DNA from: Methanosarcinales archaeon
Lineage (GTDB): Archaea; Halobacteriota; Methanosarcinia; Methanosarcinales; Methanogasteraceae
Assembly (NCBI GenBank): GCA_030672605.1
Contig: DAOVGE010000129.1
Location: 1-9,906 of the forward strand
Length of the DNA stretch: 9,906 nucleotides
Direction of reading: 5' to 3'
The notes below the pieces were generated by a model. That model was given only the letters and a program-made list of their open reading frames with translations, was not told the origin of the DNA and did no database searches. Positions 1 to 6,189 of the stretch are shown one piece after another (the stretch's first letter is position 1; the number at the start of each line of letters is the position of its first letter). Both the position numbers and the translations under genes were made by a program.

Positions 1-1241
1 AGCAGGTTGCAGAGACTCGGCGCAACATCCAGATACGATGCTCCGATGTTGTCCTTCCCGCCGCCGTGGTTGTAATAGATGATCGCAACCTTCTTATCAG
101 CGTCTTCCGTTTCCCCGAGATCTATCTGGGCGATTGTGCGGTTCACAAGCCAGTTTACCTGATAATCGATGGATAGTGTCTGCTGTATGCCTGATTCGGG
201 ATCAGTCTCTGTTGCAGCCATGATGATCGGATCGATGGCACCCACAAGTTCGGGATAATCGATCTTCATCATCTTGGTTGTCGGTAGCGGTCGGCTGCTC
301 TCCTCCCACTCAGTCCGGTTCATGTAGTTGTTTATGACTGCGTTAATCACAGGCACACCGATCTCGCCCGGGTCGAATTTGAGACTGAAGTATGTGAACG
401 AGACTATAGCGTTCACAACAGGTTCGCGATCCGCATCCGGCTTCAGGTAGCAGTCGCACATACTCTTTCTGCTTGTTGAGTAGAATGGAATCACGTTGAG
501 ATTATAGGATTCAAACTCCTCGACCAGTGTATCGACAGGCTCGATCTTGAACGGGTAATAACTGGCATAGAACGCAATTCCTACGGTCGGTCTCTTGGCA
601 TCATAGATGTGCCCGGAATCGGTGCGGTTCCCGTACCACTCGAGATACTCTCCCAGGTCTTCGCAGAACCAGCCCGGCATTTCCGGGTGATAAATCGCCT
701 TTGTCGGAAGTTCGATCGGGTCACCGACGATGAGATCTGTTCTGTTGCAGAACTCGCACGCAAGGTAGAATATCAGGTTCTCGAGATTGGTCTCGTTGTA
801 TGCTACGTTTGCCCAGTATGTATCAGGCACCGCCCTCACCGTAGCAGGATCGTGAGTTGCAGGGATGCTCTCGTTTAAGAGGGTGTTGTCATCGAGTACC
901 ACAGCTCCGTTGGCTATGGCGTCGTTGATTGTGGATTCGATCTTGAGCGCAGTCGGTGCACTGATCATATTGATATAGATCACGTCCATCTCGCTGAGAT
1001 CAATATCCTCCATTAATACCAATTCCGAGAGATAGTAGGACGCGGTGATGTTCAGGCTCGCATTTCCGTTTATCTCTGTTGTCACGTTCTCCATCGGAAT
1101 CTGGTAGCTTGTGTAGCCTGTGACGATTGCGATATCCACGTGCTGCCCGGAATCGGCAAGCGCGGGTGCGGTTCCGGTAATGGCGAGTGCAAGGATCGCA
1201 ATTGCCAGTACGGCTAGTATTCTGTTGCTGTTATTCGACAT
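1..1241 (-). CDS. cobN: CobN/BchH-family metal chelatase, exported, 5' part only
   Basis: This is the first 413 residues of a gene that continues past base 1. The family inserts cobalt or magnesium into tetrapyrroles; cytoplasmic CobN is the large subunit of the aerobic-type cobaltochelatase. Family markers are a PTVGIAFYASYYPFK block followed by PVDTLVEEFE (about residues 219-244), a GVPVINAV block (295-302) and, best of all, KVAIIYYNHGGGKDNIGASY (384-403), which matches the conserved CobN stretch with GK.NIGASYLD. The N-terminus is a signal peptide: N-terminal Arg7, a hydrophobic stretch at about 8-25 and a likely cleavage after ALA29. The mature part has nine N-x-S/T sequons (N52, N60, N64, N123, N149, N166, N205, N308, N367), as expected of a surface glycoprotein. 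The start codon follows GGAGG with a six-base spacer. CobN proteins usually exceed 1000 residues, so most of the gene is outside the window. Family assignment is firm. The metal, the tetrapyrrole and true cobaltochelatase activity are not established, because exported archaeal paralogues may differ from CobN. Confidence 0.9.
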   Translation of the reverse strand, partial: MSNNSNRILAVLAIAILALAITGTAPALADSGQHVDIAIVTGYTSYQIPMENVTTEINGNASLNITASYYLSELVLMEDIDLSEMDVIYINMISAPTALKIESTINDAIANGAVVLDDNTLLNESIPATHDPATVRAVPDTYWANVAYNETNLENLIFYLACEFCNRTDLIVGDPIELPTKAIYHPEMPGWFCEDLGEYLEWYGNRTDSGHIYDAKRPTVGIAFYASYYPFKIEPVDTLVEEFESYNLNVIPFYSTSRKSMCDCYLKPDADREPVVNAIVSFTYFSLKFDPGEIGVPVINAVINNYMNRTEWEESSRPLPTTKMMKIDYPELVGAIDPIIMAATETDPESGIQQTLSIDYQVNWLVNRTIAQIDLGETEDADKKVAIIYYNHGGGKDNIGASYLDVAPSLCNL

Positions 1242-1247
1242 ATTATG

Positions 1248-1252
1248 CCTCC
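1248..1252 (-). promoter_or_regulatory. Shine-Dalgarno site of the CobN-like gene
   Basis: The minus strand reads GGAGG, then six bases, then ATG. This is a full match to the anti-Shine-Dalgarno end of archaeal 16S rRNA and fixes the start at 1241, which also puts the signal peptide exactly at the N-terminus. Confidence 0.75.
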
Positions 1253-1280
1253 ATATTGTCTGTTTTAACTTGTATATGTG

Positions 1281-1290
1281 TGATTTATGG
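1281..1290 (-). promoter_or_regulatory. Possible TATA element for the CobN-like gene
   Basis: On the minus strand this reads CCATAAATCA. A start of transcription about 26 bases downstream (near 1260) would leave a short leader that still includes the GGAGG site. A second AT-rich match at 1270-1280 (CACATATACAA) lies too close, since transcription would begin on the ribosome site. The assignment rests on position and base composition only. Confidence 0.3.
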
Positions 1291-1568
1291 ACAATCTGTC
1301 ATGCAGATACGCCTGTAATGTGATATTTCATCAGCGTCTGCACATCATATCCAAAGCATCTACTGTAACTTAAATGTTTCTGTACCGGGGTGCTATGTTA
1401 CGTGGTGTGATATTCGGCATAATCTTGAATCGATGCGTATTCCTGGCGATTTGCGTTGCGAAGGTGGCTCAACCGAGATCAAATCATTATGATGAAAATC
1501 CCTGGTTCTGACGTTTTCTGTGGTCGCTAACGGTAGCTCCCTCGCGTATGCAAAAAAACGCGGGCGCA

Positions 1569-1602
1569 TCTCTCTCAACTTTGCGTCTCTCTCAACTTTG
1601 CG
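1569..1602. repeat. Perfect tandem duplication of a 17-base unit
   Basis: The unit tctctctcaactttgcg occurs twice back to back (1569-1585 and 1586-1602) without mismatch. It leads directly into the left arm of the inverted repeat at 1596-1655, so it probably belongs to the same intergenic repeat. Confidence 0.85.
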
Positions 1603-1655
1603 ACCTTGCGTTATATCAGATGAACGCAAAGACGCGATGACGCAAGGGCGCAAAG
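1596..1655. repeat. Imperfect inverted repeat of the 'cgcaaag' type
   Basis: The left arm 1596-1614 (ctttgcgaccttgcgttat) pairs with the right arm 1637-1655 (atgacgcaagggcgcaaag) at 17 of 19 positions, around a 22-base loop. The right half also contains degenerate direct units such as cgcaaagacgc and gacgcaagg. Runs of this kind are familiar intergenic repeats in many archaeal and bacterial genomes and give rise to spurious ORF calls. Their role is not known; a folded RNA or DNA element is possible. Confidence 0.65.
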
Positions 1656-1684
1656 ATTGGAAACCACAGAATCCATCAGAATTT

Positions 1685-1722
1685 TCAAATCTTTGAAACC
1701 GTAGTGTGAGCAAGGCGATGAG
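1685..1722. repeat. Dispersed intergenic repeat, copy 1
   Basis: This 38-base segment matches 9781-9818 at 31 of 38 positions, with a core tgaaaccgta followed by tgtgagcaa. In both copies a 'ccac'-containing stretch precedes the core, so the similarity may be part of a larger mosaic element. It lies outside genes in both places. Confidence 0.65.
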
Positions 1723-1772
1723 TCCCCATTTGTGGGTTGTATCAGTTTGATTCCACCAATAAAAAAAGCGCA

Positions 1773-1780
1773 GTTTATAC
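1773..1780 (+). promoter_or_regulatory. Possible distal TATA element upstream of the U32 gene
   Basis: The sequence gtttatac resembles an archaeal TATA box. If used, transcription would begin near 1800 and leave a leader of about 150 bases before the U32 gene. It is weaker in position than the element at 1917-1924. Confidence 0.25.
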
Positions 1781-1916
1781 CGGTGTTGAGTATACCATTT
1801 CTCTATGCCCCCGTGGTTTTATTCCCACGTCGCCCTCAAAACATCTCTTCTGCAACGCTGCTTCGTTTGGCGGCATGAGTTGCCCGGGTTGCCCGTGCAA
1901 AACAGCGAGAGAGCAC

Positions 1917-1924
1917 GTATAATG
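1917..1924 (+). promoter_or_regulatory. Possible proximal TATA element of the U32 gene
   Basis: The sequence gtataatg lies 35-40 bases before the first candidate start codons (1956, 1959, 1962). A transcription start near 1946 would give a leader of only 10-16 bases, which suits an archaeal gene lacking a clear ribosome site. Confidence 0.35.
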
Positions 1925-1955
1925 TTGCAATCCCTCTCAAAAGTGCTGCAGAGAA

Positions 1956-4682
1956 TTGATGATGCAGACGAACCAATACGACTCCTACAAAATGCAAGCA
2001 AAAATGCCAGCAAAACCCGAACTACTCGCGCCAGTGGGCGATTCCGAATCACTCATAGCCGCTGTCGAGAACGGCGCGGACGCAGTCTATCTCGGAGCGA
2101 AGATTCTGAGCGCAAGAGCGTCCGCAAACAACTTTACGATCCATGAACTCACAGATGCCATCGATTATGCACATCTCCGAGGCGTAAGAGCATATATCAC
2201 CGTAAACACCCTGGTAAAAGAGCGCGAGGCTCGTGATGCGGCAGATCTCCTCTGTCGTCTCGAGGAATCCGGAGCAGATGCCGTGATCGTGCAGGACATG
2301 GGGCTTCTCTCGGTTGCGCTCTCGCTCACGCCACAACTCCCGATTCACGCAAGCACCCAGATGACTGTTCACAACAGCGAGGGAGTGCGGTTTATGCAAA
2401 ATCTCGGGCTCAAACGAGTCGTGCTCGCAAGAGAACTTAGTTTAGACGAGATAATAGCGATAAAGGAGAAAACAGAGATTGAACTTGAAGTATTCGTGCA
2501 CGGTGCGCTCTGCATCTCGTATTCGGGACAATGTCTCACAAGCAGCATGATCGGTGCCCGGAGTGGAAATCGGGGATACTGTGCCCAGCCATGCCGGAAG
2601 AAGTACCGGTTGCAGATGAAAACGAGCGGGCGAACGGATGGACTGGCGATAGGCGGACGCAGGATAGATACGGACGGCGAGCACCTCTTAAGCCCGAAGG
2701 ATCTGAACACGAGCCGGATTCTGCCGGAACTGATTGATTCCGGCATCGACTCCTTCAAGATCGAGGGGCGTCTGAAGCGACCCGAGTATGTGGCTTGCGT
2801 TGTTGGGATATACCGCCGCTTAATCGACAGATATGCGGAAGATCCATCCGGGTATTTTGTCTCAGACGAAGACTCATTGCGCCTTGCGCAACTGTTCAAC
2901 AGGGGATTTACGACAGCGTATTTTGGGGAAAAACCGCGCAGCAGTCTGATTGCCCGCAGACGTCCGTACAACCGCGGAGTTTTCGCAGGAACAGTCCTCA
3001 CTTATGACCAAAAATGGAATCATCTGCGTGTTAGGCTCTCCTGCGAGCTGAACAGCGGAGACGGGATCAGACTAGAGATCGGAAGTGACGCTGGCGGCGT
3101 GGTTGAGGCTGGCATGACTGTGCCCCGGATGTACGAGGGCTGGAGGCTTGTTAATCACGCTGAGAGCGGTACAGTCGTTGACATTCCCCCTGATGCGTTC
3201 GCAGATATCTTCGATGACGCGTTCGCTGACGGGTGCCCGACCCCGGAAACCGCGATCTACAGGACACTGGACAAGCAGCTCATGGACTCGCTCAGAAGGA
3301 CGTTCACATCTGCAAACCCGATTCGGAGGATTCCCGTCACAATCAGTGCAAGAGCAGTTGTGGGATCGCCGTTTGAACTGCAGATTGCGGACGACGACGG
3401 TAACACTGCCTGCGTGCGCTCGGAATACGTAATCGAGCATGCGGTCAAGAGACCGACAACAGAGGGGGAGATCGTGCGACAGCTCACAAAACTCGGAAAC
3501 ACGGTCTTTGAGACATCTGGCGCCGATGTCAGAATCGAGGGCGATGTGTTCATCCCGGTCAGCCAGTTGAACCAGATCAGAACCGATGCAGTCTCAGAGC
3601 TCGTCACTGCACGGACCGCCGGGCGGAGGCGCCCCGGTTCACGGAACACGTGCCATGCAACGCGCCCCCCAAACACGCTGAACACGTCGAACACGCTGAA
3701 CGCCACGCATGACTCTGCCGCAAACACAGAGTCGGGGGCGGAGCTGGAGGCATGGGTCGGGGCAATGGCGCACGAGGCAGGTGCATCCGAAAAACCATCG
3801 CTCGCGGTTCATGTGAAGACACTTGCGGGCGTTCGCAATGCAATCTCCGGAGGCGCTGATGTGATCTATCTGGGCGGCGAGAGGTTCCGCGGCGAAGAGG
3901 CGCCTGATCTCAAGGCTTCTCTTCGATATGCGCAACAGAGGGGGCGTGCAATCTATCTGAGCACACCCGGGATCACAAAAGACGCCCAGATTGCGCAGGT
4001 GAGGGAGACTCTCCTCTCCGCAGAGAGACTTGGTTTTGACGGGGTCATCGTCTCCAATCACGGCGTCTTCAGACTTGCAAGAGAGATCGGGCTCGATACA
4101 ATCGTGGACAGGTCGTTCAACGTCTTCAACCGGAGTTCGCTTGAATTCTGGATTGCGCACGGTGCAAAGATGGTGACACTGTCGCCTGAGCTCAACTTTG
4201 CCGAGATCAGTGCGATTGCGTCGCATGGTGCGGTCGAGTGCGTCGTGCACGGGAGGCTTACACTCATGGAGTCCGAGCACTGCGTGGTTGGCGGAATTCT
4301 TGGCTGTGGGGGCGTGGATGATGATATAGATGGGGGTATGGATGAGCATGAGCGCACTGCGCCGTGCGAGACTGGCGAGTTTGAGCTGGTGGATGAGAAG
4401 GAGTATGTCTTCCCGCTCAGGATGGATGTAAATTGCCGGACGCATCTCATGAATCCGGATGGACTCTGCATGCTCGGTCACATCCCAGGGATCATCGGAA
4501 CCGGTGTATCAAGCATCCGAATCGATGCAACCGCAATCGATTGCGCTCGCATCGAGGAGATCACGCGGCTGTACCGTGACGCGGTCGATGGGCAGCTCCC
4601 ACGCGGCAGGAAGGCTAGGGGGATCTGCAAAGAGATGACCGGGGGATATACGACAGGGCACTACAAACGGGGCGTTCTATGA
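1956..4682 (+). CDS. Peptidase U32 family protein, RlhA-like, two barrels
   Basis: The protein has 908 residues. An N-terminal U32 barrel (about 20-330) opens with PELLAPVGD and carries the family signature around EVFVHGALCISYSGQC. Four cysteines, C186, C193, C209 and C213 (spacing 6, 15, 3), match the Fe-S-binding set of U32 proteins such as RlhA and UbiU. FKIEGRLKRPEYV (268-280) is another family hallmark. A middle section (about 395-550) fits the DUF3656 region of RlhA-type members, and a second U32-like barrel covers about 615-875 (VIYLGG, VVHGRLTLMESEHC, VNCRTHLMNPDGLCML, SIRIDA). The C-terminal TTGHYKRGV is also typical. E. coli RlhA hydroxylates 23S rRNA C2501; despite the name, proteolysis is not assured. 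A Pro/Asn/Thr-rich linker (about 551-612) contains a 9-base tandem repeat. The start is uncertain: TTG 1956, ATG 1959 and ATG 1962 are possible, and ATG 2004 (MPAKPELLAPVGD) best matches where family members begin. No clear ribosome site supports any of them. Confidence 0.92.
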   Translation: MMMQTNQYDSYKMQAKMPAKPELLAPVGDSESLIAAVENGADAVYLGAKILSARASANNFTIHELTDAIDYAHLRGVRAYITVNTLVKEREARDAADLLCRLEESGADAVIVQDMGLLSVALSLTPQLPIHASTQMTVHNSEGVRFMQNLGLKRVVLARELSLDEIIAIKEKTEIELEVFVHGALCISYSGQCLTSSMIGARSGNRGYCAQPCRKKYRLQMKTSGRTDGLAIGGRRIDTDGEHLLSPKDLNTSRILPELIDSGIDSFKIEGRLKRPEYVACVVGIYRRLIDRYAEDPSGYFVSDEDSLRLAQLFNRGFTTAYFGEKPRSSLIARRRPYNRGVFAGTVLTYDQKWNHLRVRLSCELNSGDGIRLEIGSDAGGVVEAGMTVPRMYEGWRLVNHAESGTVVDIPPDAFADIFDDAFADGCPTPETAIYRTLDKQLMDSLRRTFTSANPIRRIPVTISARAVVGSPFELQIADDDGNTACVRSEYVIEHAVKRPTTEGEIVRQLTKLGNTVFETSGADVRIEGDVFIPVSQLNQIRTDAVSELVTARTAGRRRPGSRNTCHATRPPNTLNTSNTLNATHDSAANTESGAELEAWVGAMAHEAGASEKPSLAVHVKTLAGVRNAISGGADVIYLGGERFRGEEAPDLKASLRYAQQRGRAIYLSTPGITKDAQIAQVRETLLSAERLGFDGVIVSNHGVFRLAREIGLDTIVDRSFNVFNRSSLEFWIAHGAKMVTLSPELNFAEISAIASHGAVECVVHGRLTLMESEHCVVGGILGCGGVDDDIDGGMDEHERTAPCETGEFELVDEKEYVFPLRMDVNCRTHLMNPDGLCMLGHIPGIIGTGVSSIRIDATAIDCARIEEITRLYRDAVDGQLPRGRKARGICKEMTGGYTTGHYKRGVL
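3672..3707 (+). repeat. In-frame 9-base tandem repeat in the U32 linker
   Basis: Four 9-base units (aacacgctg, aacacgtcg, aacacgctg, aacgccacg) encode NTL-NTS-NTL-NAT at residues 573-584. Because the period is a multiple of three, copy number can change without breaking the frame. It sits in the low-complexity linker before the second barrel, where extra length should be tolerated. Confidence 0.8.
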
Positions 4683-4819
4683 TGGTATTTCTCTCAGGTG
4701 CGGATTACGCAGGCTGGCAGCAGATGCTTCTCCGAAATCCGAGCTCGAAAGGATTCTCTGCGAGTTTGTTGGAGCGTTTTGGATGCGCAATTGTTAAGTA
4801 CTCTCGTCTCCGATGTTAA
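4679..4819 (+). CDS. Doubtful small ORF overlapping the U32 stop (46 aa)
   Basis: The ATG overlaps the U32 stop codon in an ATGA arrangement typical of translational coupling. The product would be 46 residues, beginning MMVFLSGADYAGWQQM and ending in KYSRLRC, with no membrane segment and no recognised motif. The 3' end overlaps the first bases of the BofA-like gene if that starts at 4813. The arrangement could equally be chance, since this is the only gap before the next gene and nothing in its composition proves coding. Confidence 0.25.
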   Translation: MMVFLSGADYAGWQQMLLRNPSSKGFSASLLERFGCAIVKYSRLRC

Positions 4820-5082
4820 ATCTGGTAACAATGACTGCAATCCCTGAACTACTGGTTCTTGTGCTGGCGATATTTGCGGCAGTGATTCTGTACAAGATAC
4901 TGAAAACGGTAAAGAAGATGCTGATTAACACCATAATCGGTCTTGTCGTGCTGGTTCTGGCAAATGTTGTGCTCGAGCTTGAGATCGATTACGACTGGGT
5001 TGTGATTCTGATATGCGCTGTTGCCGGCACAGTAGGCGCAATTTTCGTAATCGCGCTTCACTGTCTTGGGATTGCGTTCTGA
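4813..5082 (+). CDS. BofA-family small membrane protein
   Basis: This 89-residue protein has three hydrophobic segments (about 8-28, 37-56 and 62-87). The second half fits the BofA family (PF07441): a Lys-rich turn (KTVKKM), then LINTIIGLVVLVLANVV, a short acidic polar stretch (ELEIDYD), then a hydrophobic segment with Gly residues near AGTVGAIFV. In Bacillus, BofA inhibits the SpoIVFB protease that processes pro-sigma-K. Archaea have no sigma-K and do not sporulate, so the role here must differ and is unknown; control of a membrane protease is one guess by analogy. The start may be ATG 4813 or ATG 4831 (MTAIPELL); neither has a clear ribosome site. The preceding gap is short (131 bases after the U32 stop), so co-transcription with the U32 gene is possible. 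Confidence 0.75.
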   Translation: MLNLVTMTAIPELLVLVLAIFAAVILYKILKTVKKMLINTIIGLVVLVLANVVLELEIDYDWVVILICAVAGTVGAIFVIALHCLGIAF

Positions 5083-5258
5083 AGTTGGGGACTGCGGCAA
5101 TGACCGCAAACGACATCGCCGGAATTACGCCGACTTCCGACAATGGGTGTGCTCTTCGCGTTGCGATCTCGAAACATGGCGGGTGCGGAGGCGCAGTTGT
5201 GGTTGTGGGTGCGGCTGAATATGGTGCAACCACATTCGCAACCACGCGGGCACAAAAA

Positions 5259-5266
5259 CTTTATGA
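5259..5266 (+). promoter_or_regulatory. TATA element of the acylphosphatase gene
   Basis: The sequence ctttatga, preceded by an A run, is centred about 29 bases before ATG 5292. This is the spacing expected for a leaderless or nearly leaderless archaeal transcript, and it supports 5292 over the upstream in-frame starts at 5013 and 5100. Confidence 0.5.
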
Positions 5267-5291
5267 CCGCTCGCAAGCAAAGCTAGATCTT

Positions 5292-5981
5292 ATGAAAAGA
5301 ATCGCCGCGACCGTATCCGGGCGAATTCAGAACGTTGGGTACCGGGCAAGGGTCGTCTCGATTGCAAAGGAGTTCGAAGTGACCGGCTCGGTCCAGAACT
5401 TATCGGACGGCAGGGTCAGGATAACTGCAGAAGGCGAAGAGGGCGTTCTGGAGGGATTTCTTGCCGCAATAAAGATCAAGAATACGCTGATTAATGTCGA
5501 AGATGTTGAGGTTGAACATTCCGACATGACTGGGGACTACGCTGATTTTTATAAACTCGTTGGGAATGGCGAGACTGATGAGCGGCTGGACAAGGCATCA
5601 GATTATCTCAGGAAATTGATCGTTGTTATGGAGAACGGATTTGGGGCGATGGAGACCGGATTCGAAACGCTCGGTTCAAAAGGGGATCAGACTATAGAGG
5701 AGATCTCAGAGATGAGGACTGAAATGAAGACCGGATTCGAAGATGTGAAGAATGAAATGAAGACCGGATTCGAAACGCTTGGTTCAAAAGAGGATCAGAC
5801 TATAGTGGAGATTAGGCACATGAGGGGGGATCTGACGAGTTACATGGACTGGAAGTTTGAGAAAATCAGTAGCGAACTCGAAGCGAAATTTGCCCCTGAG
5901 TTTGATGAGATAAAACGCGTGCTCATGGCGCATGGGATGATGGATGAACCGGAGCAGCCTAAGGTTGAGGATGGGAACTGA
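5292..5981 (+). CDS. Acylphosphatase domain with coiled-coil C-terminal extension
   Basis: The protein has 229 residues. Residues 1-76 are an acylphosphatase domain, which hydrolyses the carboxyl-phosphate bond of acyl phosphates: SGRIQNVGYR (9-18), then GSVQNLSDGRV (32-42) and an AEGEEGVLEGFL helix (46-57). R18 and N36 match the catalytic Arg and Asn of the family, with the usual 18-residue spacing. Typical acylphosphatases are about 90-100 residues, so residues 90-229 are an extension. That extension is charged and predicted to be coiled coil, with recurring M-x-x-G-F units (MENGF 113, METGF 120, MKTGF 145 and 156), an 11-residue repeat at 144-165 and a 36-residue repeat (119-138 against 155-174). 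It probably mediates oligomer formation or partner binding. The open frame extends upstream to 5013, but the domain begins at 5292 and a TATA element lies at the right distance. The gene appears to have its own promoter. Confidence 0.85.
   Translation: MKRIAATVSGRIQNVGYRARVVSIAKEFEVTGSVQNLSDGRVRITAEGEEGVLEGFLAAIKIKNTLINVEDVEVEHSDMTGDYADFYKLVGNGETDERLDKASDYLRKLIVVMENGFGAMETGFETLGSKGDQTIEEISEMRTEMKTGFEDVKNEMKTGFETLGSKEDQTIVEIRHMRGDLTSYMDWKFEKISSELEAKFAPEFDEIKRVLMAHGMMDEPEQPKVEDGN
5655..5812 (+). repeat. Near-identical internal duplication in the coiled-coil region
   Basis: Bases 5655-5704 and 5763-5812 match at 47 of 50 positions, 108 bases (36 codons) apart. A shorter, exact 21-base repeat that starts gaaatgaagaccgg occurs at 5721-5741 and 5754-5774, 33 bases (11 codons) apart. 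Both periods keep the reading frame. The high DNA identity points to a recent duplication. Confidence 0.9.
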
Positions 5982-6025
5982 CCCCAGTTATGTTCCTGCA
6001 CTCCCGGATACAACATAAGTGATAT

Positions 6026-6044
6026 CCCACCCGGATGAGGTGGG
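6026..6044. terminator. Small hairpin downstream of the acylphosphatase
   Basis: The stem cccacc (6026-6031) and ggtggg (6039-6044) encloses a 7-base loop. It lies 45 bases after the acylphosphatase stop, with a TTTT run at 6061-6064. Archaeal termination relies mainly on U runs, so the hairpin may have no role. Confidence 0.25.
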
Positions 6045-6084
6045 TGCGTTCACATACGCATTTTGACTGATAACTGCACAAATA

Positions 6085-6093
6085 TTTATATAC
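6085..6093 (+). promoter_or_regulatory. Strong archaeal TATA box of the chemoreceptor-cheW operon
   Basis: The sequence tttatatac is a near-consensus archaeal TATA box, preceded by an A-rich stretch that could serve as the TFB recognition element. It predicts a transcription start near 6112-6117 and a leader of roughly 75-90 bases before the candidate starts at 6190 and 6205. No other good promoter is seen before the receptor or CheW, so the two are probably co-transcribed. Confidence 0.6.
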
Positions 6094-6189
6094 AGCAACT
6101 GCCATAATCTATCATTGGTGGGAATAGAGGGGGCGCGTAGGTCTACAACTCGCTCATCATAGCTACTGATATCACGGACACACGAACAA

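Larger units (their letters stand above)
1253..1955. other. Long non-coding region between divergent genes
   Basis: About 700 bases separate the divergent CobN-like and U32 genes. No ORF here has a recognisable protein; the open frames are short and overlap repeats. The stretch holds promoter elements for both flanking genes, a tandem 17-base repeat and an inverted repeat of 'tttgcg/cgcaaa' character at 1569-1655, and one copy of a dispersed repeat at 1685-1722. Nothing is recognised in 1340-1560. Confidence 0.6.

Noticed and set aside
1569..1655. Possible CRISPR array
   Set aside because: There are only two tandem copies with no spacers, followed by an inverted repeat; this does not fit regular repeat-spacer units.
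1393..1713. Minus-strand ORF of 106 codons in the intergenic region
   Set aside because: It runs through the tandem, inverted and dispersed repeats; the Arg/Leu-rich product is typical of spurious translation of such repeats.
1805..2146. Plus-strand ORF overlapping the U32 start
   Set aside because: It overlaps the well-supported U32 N-terminus in another frame and has an Arg/Ser-rich composition typical of a shadow frame.
3639..4481. Long minus-strand ORF (280 codons) opposite the U32 gene
   Set aside because: It is antisense to conserved U32 barrel sequence, has no recognisable domain and is rich in Arg, His and Cys as expected of a shadow.
5199..5245. Inverted 'gtggttg / caaccac' motifs before the acylphosphatase promoter
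   Set aside because: Only seven bases pair and the right arm occurs twice; too short to support an operator or terminator.
5013..5291. Upstream in-frame extension of the acylphosphatase ORF, with possible starts at 5013 and 5100
   Set aside because: The acylphosphatase fold begins at 5292, the extension has no recognisable domain, it overlaps the BofA-like gene at 5013, and a TATA element sits at the right distance for 5292.
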